From Clostridia bacterium (lineage in GTDB: Bacteria; Bacillota; Clostridia; Oscillospirales; CAG-272), in NCBI GenBank assembly GCA_017452565.1, contig JAFTMF010000114.1, forward strand, positions 1 through 6,100: DNA of 6,100 nucleotides, given 5' to 3'. The position numbers were made by a program, and so were the translations under genes. The notes beneath the pieces were generated by a model that searched no databases, was not told the DNA's origin, and worked only from the letters and a program-made list of their open reading frames with translations. Below, in pieces: positions 5,514-6,100 of this stretch. Numbering within the stretch: position 1 is the stretch's first letter; every line of letters begins with the position of its first letter.

Positions 5514-5542
5514 ATTATATCACAAACGGGACAATCTGTCAA
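5514..5542 (-). promoter_or_regulatory. Consensus sigma-A promoter of the five-gene envelope operon
   Basis: On the minus strand TTGACA (5537-5542), a 17-base spacer and TATAAT (5514-5519) match the sigma-A consensus perfectly, and TG one base before the -10 (TGATATAAT) makes it extended as well. Such a strong promoter suggests high expression unless repressed. GACA-ATC-TGTC (plus strand, 5530-5540) overlaps the -35 and is a possible but weak operator. The leader to the first ATG would be about 35 bases. Confidence 0.92.
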
Positions 5543-5601
5543 GCATAGTGCGTTTCTCTACCTAAATAAACGAACAATAAGCCGATTTTACTCATTCCTT
5601 T

Positions 5602-5624
5602 TGAAATTTTTTCAAAAAATTTCA
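5602..5624. repeat. Perfect AT-rich 23-base palindrome in the divergent region
   Basis: TGAAATTTTTT, a central C, then AAAAAATTTCA: both 11-base arms match exactly. It lies between the two outward promoters, 17 bases upstream of the miaB -35 and about 60 bases upstream of the operon -35. It could be a repressor or nucleoid-protein site, an upstream A/T element for miaB, or a remnant of the ACTTT/AAAGT hairpin family seen at 1253-1300. The sequence does not discriminate among these. Confidence 0.6.
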
Positions 5625-5641
5625 CTTCCCAAATAATTCAC

Positions 5642-5670
5642 TTGCAAATGTCGAAAAAACGTGCTACAAC
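5642..5670 (+). promoter_or_regulatory. Probable sigma-A promoter for miaB
   Basis: TTGCAA (5642-5647), a 17-base spacer and TACAAC (5665-5670), with TG one base before the -10 (TGCTACAAC). The -35 hexamer, spacing and TGC extension are the same as in the hisS promoter; the -10 is weaker (4 of 6). An A-tract lies in the spacer. The start site near 5677 would give a leader of about 50 bases containing GCGAC-AA-GTCGC (5681-5692). Confidence 0.65.
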
Positions 5671-5706
5671 AGTTCAGATAGCGACAAGTCGCATCCAAAT
5701 CCGTGG

Positions 5707-5713
5707 AAAGGAG
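5707..5713 (+). promoter_or_regulatory. Ribosome binding site of miaB, unusually far from the ATG
   Basis: AAAGGAG is 13 bases from the ATG at 5727, against six or seven for the other genes in the window. No better start codon in frame lies nearer, so the ATG at 5727 is kept; the long spacing may lower initiation. Confidence 0.7.
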
Positions 5714-5726
5714 ACTTTTCCCGACT

Positions 5727-6100
5727 ATGAATCAACCGAGAACCATCTCTCCCGAAGAGATTCGGGAGCAATACGAATATATGCAAAAGGTCCGCTCTTT
5801 CTGGGGGGGCAGAGAGCTGTTTGTCTACATCGAGACTTTTGGCTGTCAGCAGAACGAAGCCGACTCCGAGCGGCTTTGTGGTATGGCGGTGGAAATGGGC
5901 TATACTCCCACTACCGATCCTGCCGAGGCTGATCTGATCCTCATCAACACTTGCGCCGTCCGTGAGCACGCCGAGCTGAAGGCACTCTCCATCACGGGGC
6001 AGTTCAAGCACCTGAAAGAGAAAAAGCCCTCTCTGCAGATTGGCATCTGCGGATGTATGGTTTCTCAGGAGCACCGCAAGGAGGACGTGAAGCGGAAATA
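5727..6100 (+). CDS. miaB: tRNA-2-methylthio-N6-dimethylallyladenosine synthase, N-terminal part
   Basis: Radical-SAM methylthiotransferase that converts N6-isopentenyladenosine-37 of tRNAs reading U-starting codons to its 2-methylthio form, using two [4Fe-4S] clusters. Only 124 complete codons are in the window; the full protein is usually about 440-480 residues, so the radical-SAM CxxxCxxC domain and the TRAM domain lie to the right. What is seen is the UPF0004 N-terminal domain with its three cluster ligands: Cys40 in ETFGCQQNEADSE, Cys76 in LINTCAVREHAE and Cys110 in GICGCMVSQEH. Conserved Asn43, Asn74 and RExA are also present. The GCQQN form (rather than GCQMN) is common in Clostridia. 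The paralogues RimO and MtaB are less likely because of NTCAVREHAE and the pre-domain of about 30 residues typical of clostridial MiaB. It is transcribed away from the envelope operon. Confidence 0.95.
   Translation, partial: MNQPRTISPEEIREQYEYMQKVRSFWGGRELFVYIETFGCQQNEADSERLCGMAVEMGYTPTTDPAEADLILINTCAVREHAELKALSITGQFKHLKEKKPSLQIGICGCMVSQEHRKEDVKRK

Noticed and set aside
5642..5932. Plus-strand open frame of 96 codons at the start of miaB
   Set aside because: It lies in another frame from miaB, covers the miaB promoter and leader, and has no ribosome binding site.
5664..6074. Minus-strand open frame of 136 codons opposite miaB
   Set aside because: The plus strand encodes the conserved MiaB N-terminal domain with all three Cys ligands, so this is a shadow frame.
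1..6100. CRISPR array, tRNA or rRNA genes
   Set aside because: No regularly spaced direct repeats and no cloverleaf or rRNA-like sequence were found on either strand by eye.

Overview
The window looks like a piece of chromosome from a Gram-positive anaerobe of class Clostridia, most likely an uncultured gut member near the Oscillospiraceae. The grounds are: AAAGGAG-type ribosome binding sites before nearly every gene, sigma-A promoters with TATAAT boxes, a hisS-aspS pair as in other Firmicutes, a MiaB with the clostridial GCQQNEADSE signature, lipoproteins with LLSAC lipoboxes and Thr-rich linkers, and an intergenic nested-hairpin repeat of the CCTCTCC...GGGAGAGG kind familiar from such genomes. 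The taxonomic placement is inference; no rRNA or marker tree is available here.

Layout. Reading leftward (minus strand) from 5542 to 1: a strong promoter (5514-5542) starts a five-gene run of small, unnamed envelope proteins: a 158-aa single-pass protein, a 210-aa lipoprotein, a 92-aa single-pass protein, a 144-aa multi-pass membrane protein and a 246-aa lipoprotein. Gaps are 22 to 48 bases and the run ends in a good intrinsic terminator (2745-2774). Next, still on the minus strand, comes a separate extended -10 promoter (2687-2715) for hisS (histidyl-tRNA synthetase, complete). Then follows a 172-base gap almost filled by hairpin-forming repeat sequence, then aspS (aspartyl-tRNA synthetase), which runs off the left edge without its C-terminal part. 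On the plus strand, divergent from the envelope operon, miaB (tRNA methylthiotransferase) starts at 5727 and runs off the right edge. The 252-base divergent region holds both promoters and a perfect AT-rich palindrome.

How the parts relate. hisS, aspS and miaB are housekeeping translation genes: two charge tRNAs and the third modifies A37 of tRNAs. The five-gene envelope operon between them is transcriptionally self-contained. It looks like an accessory insertion: it is richer in A+T in places, all five products have an N-terminal membrane anchor, lipidation signal or membrane segments, and none can be assigned a function from sequence. Two of its genes share almost the same signal-peptide DNA but have unlike mature parts. 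This operon is the best candidate for something undescribed in the window, but nothing in it shows a catalytic motif, so no mechanism is claimed.
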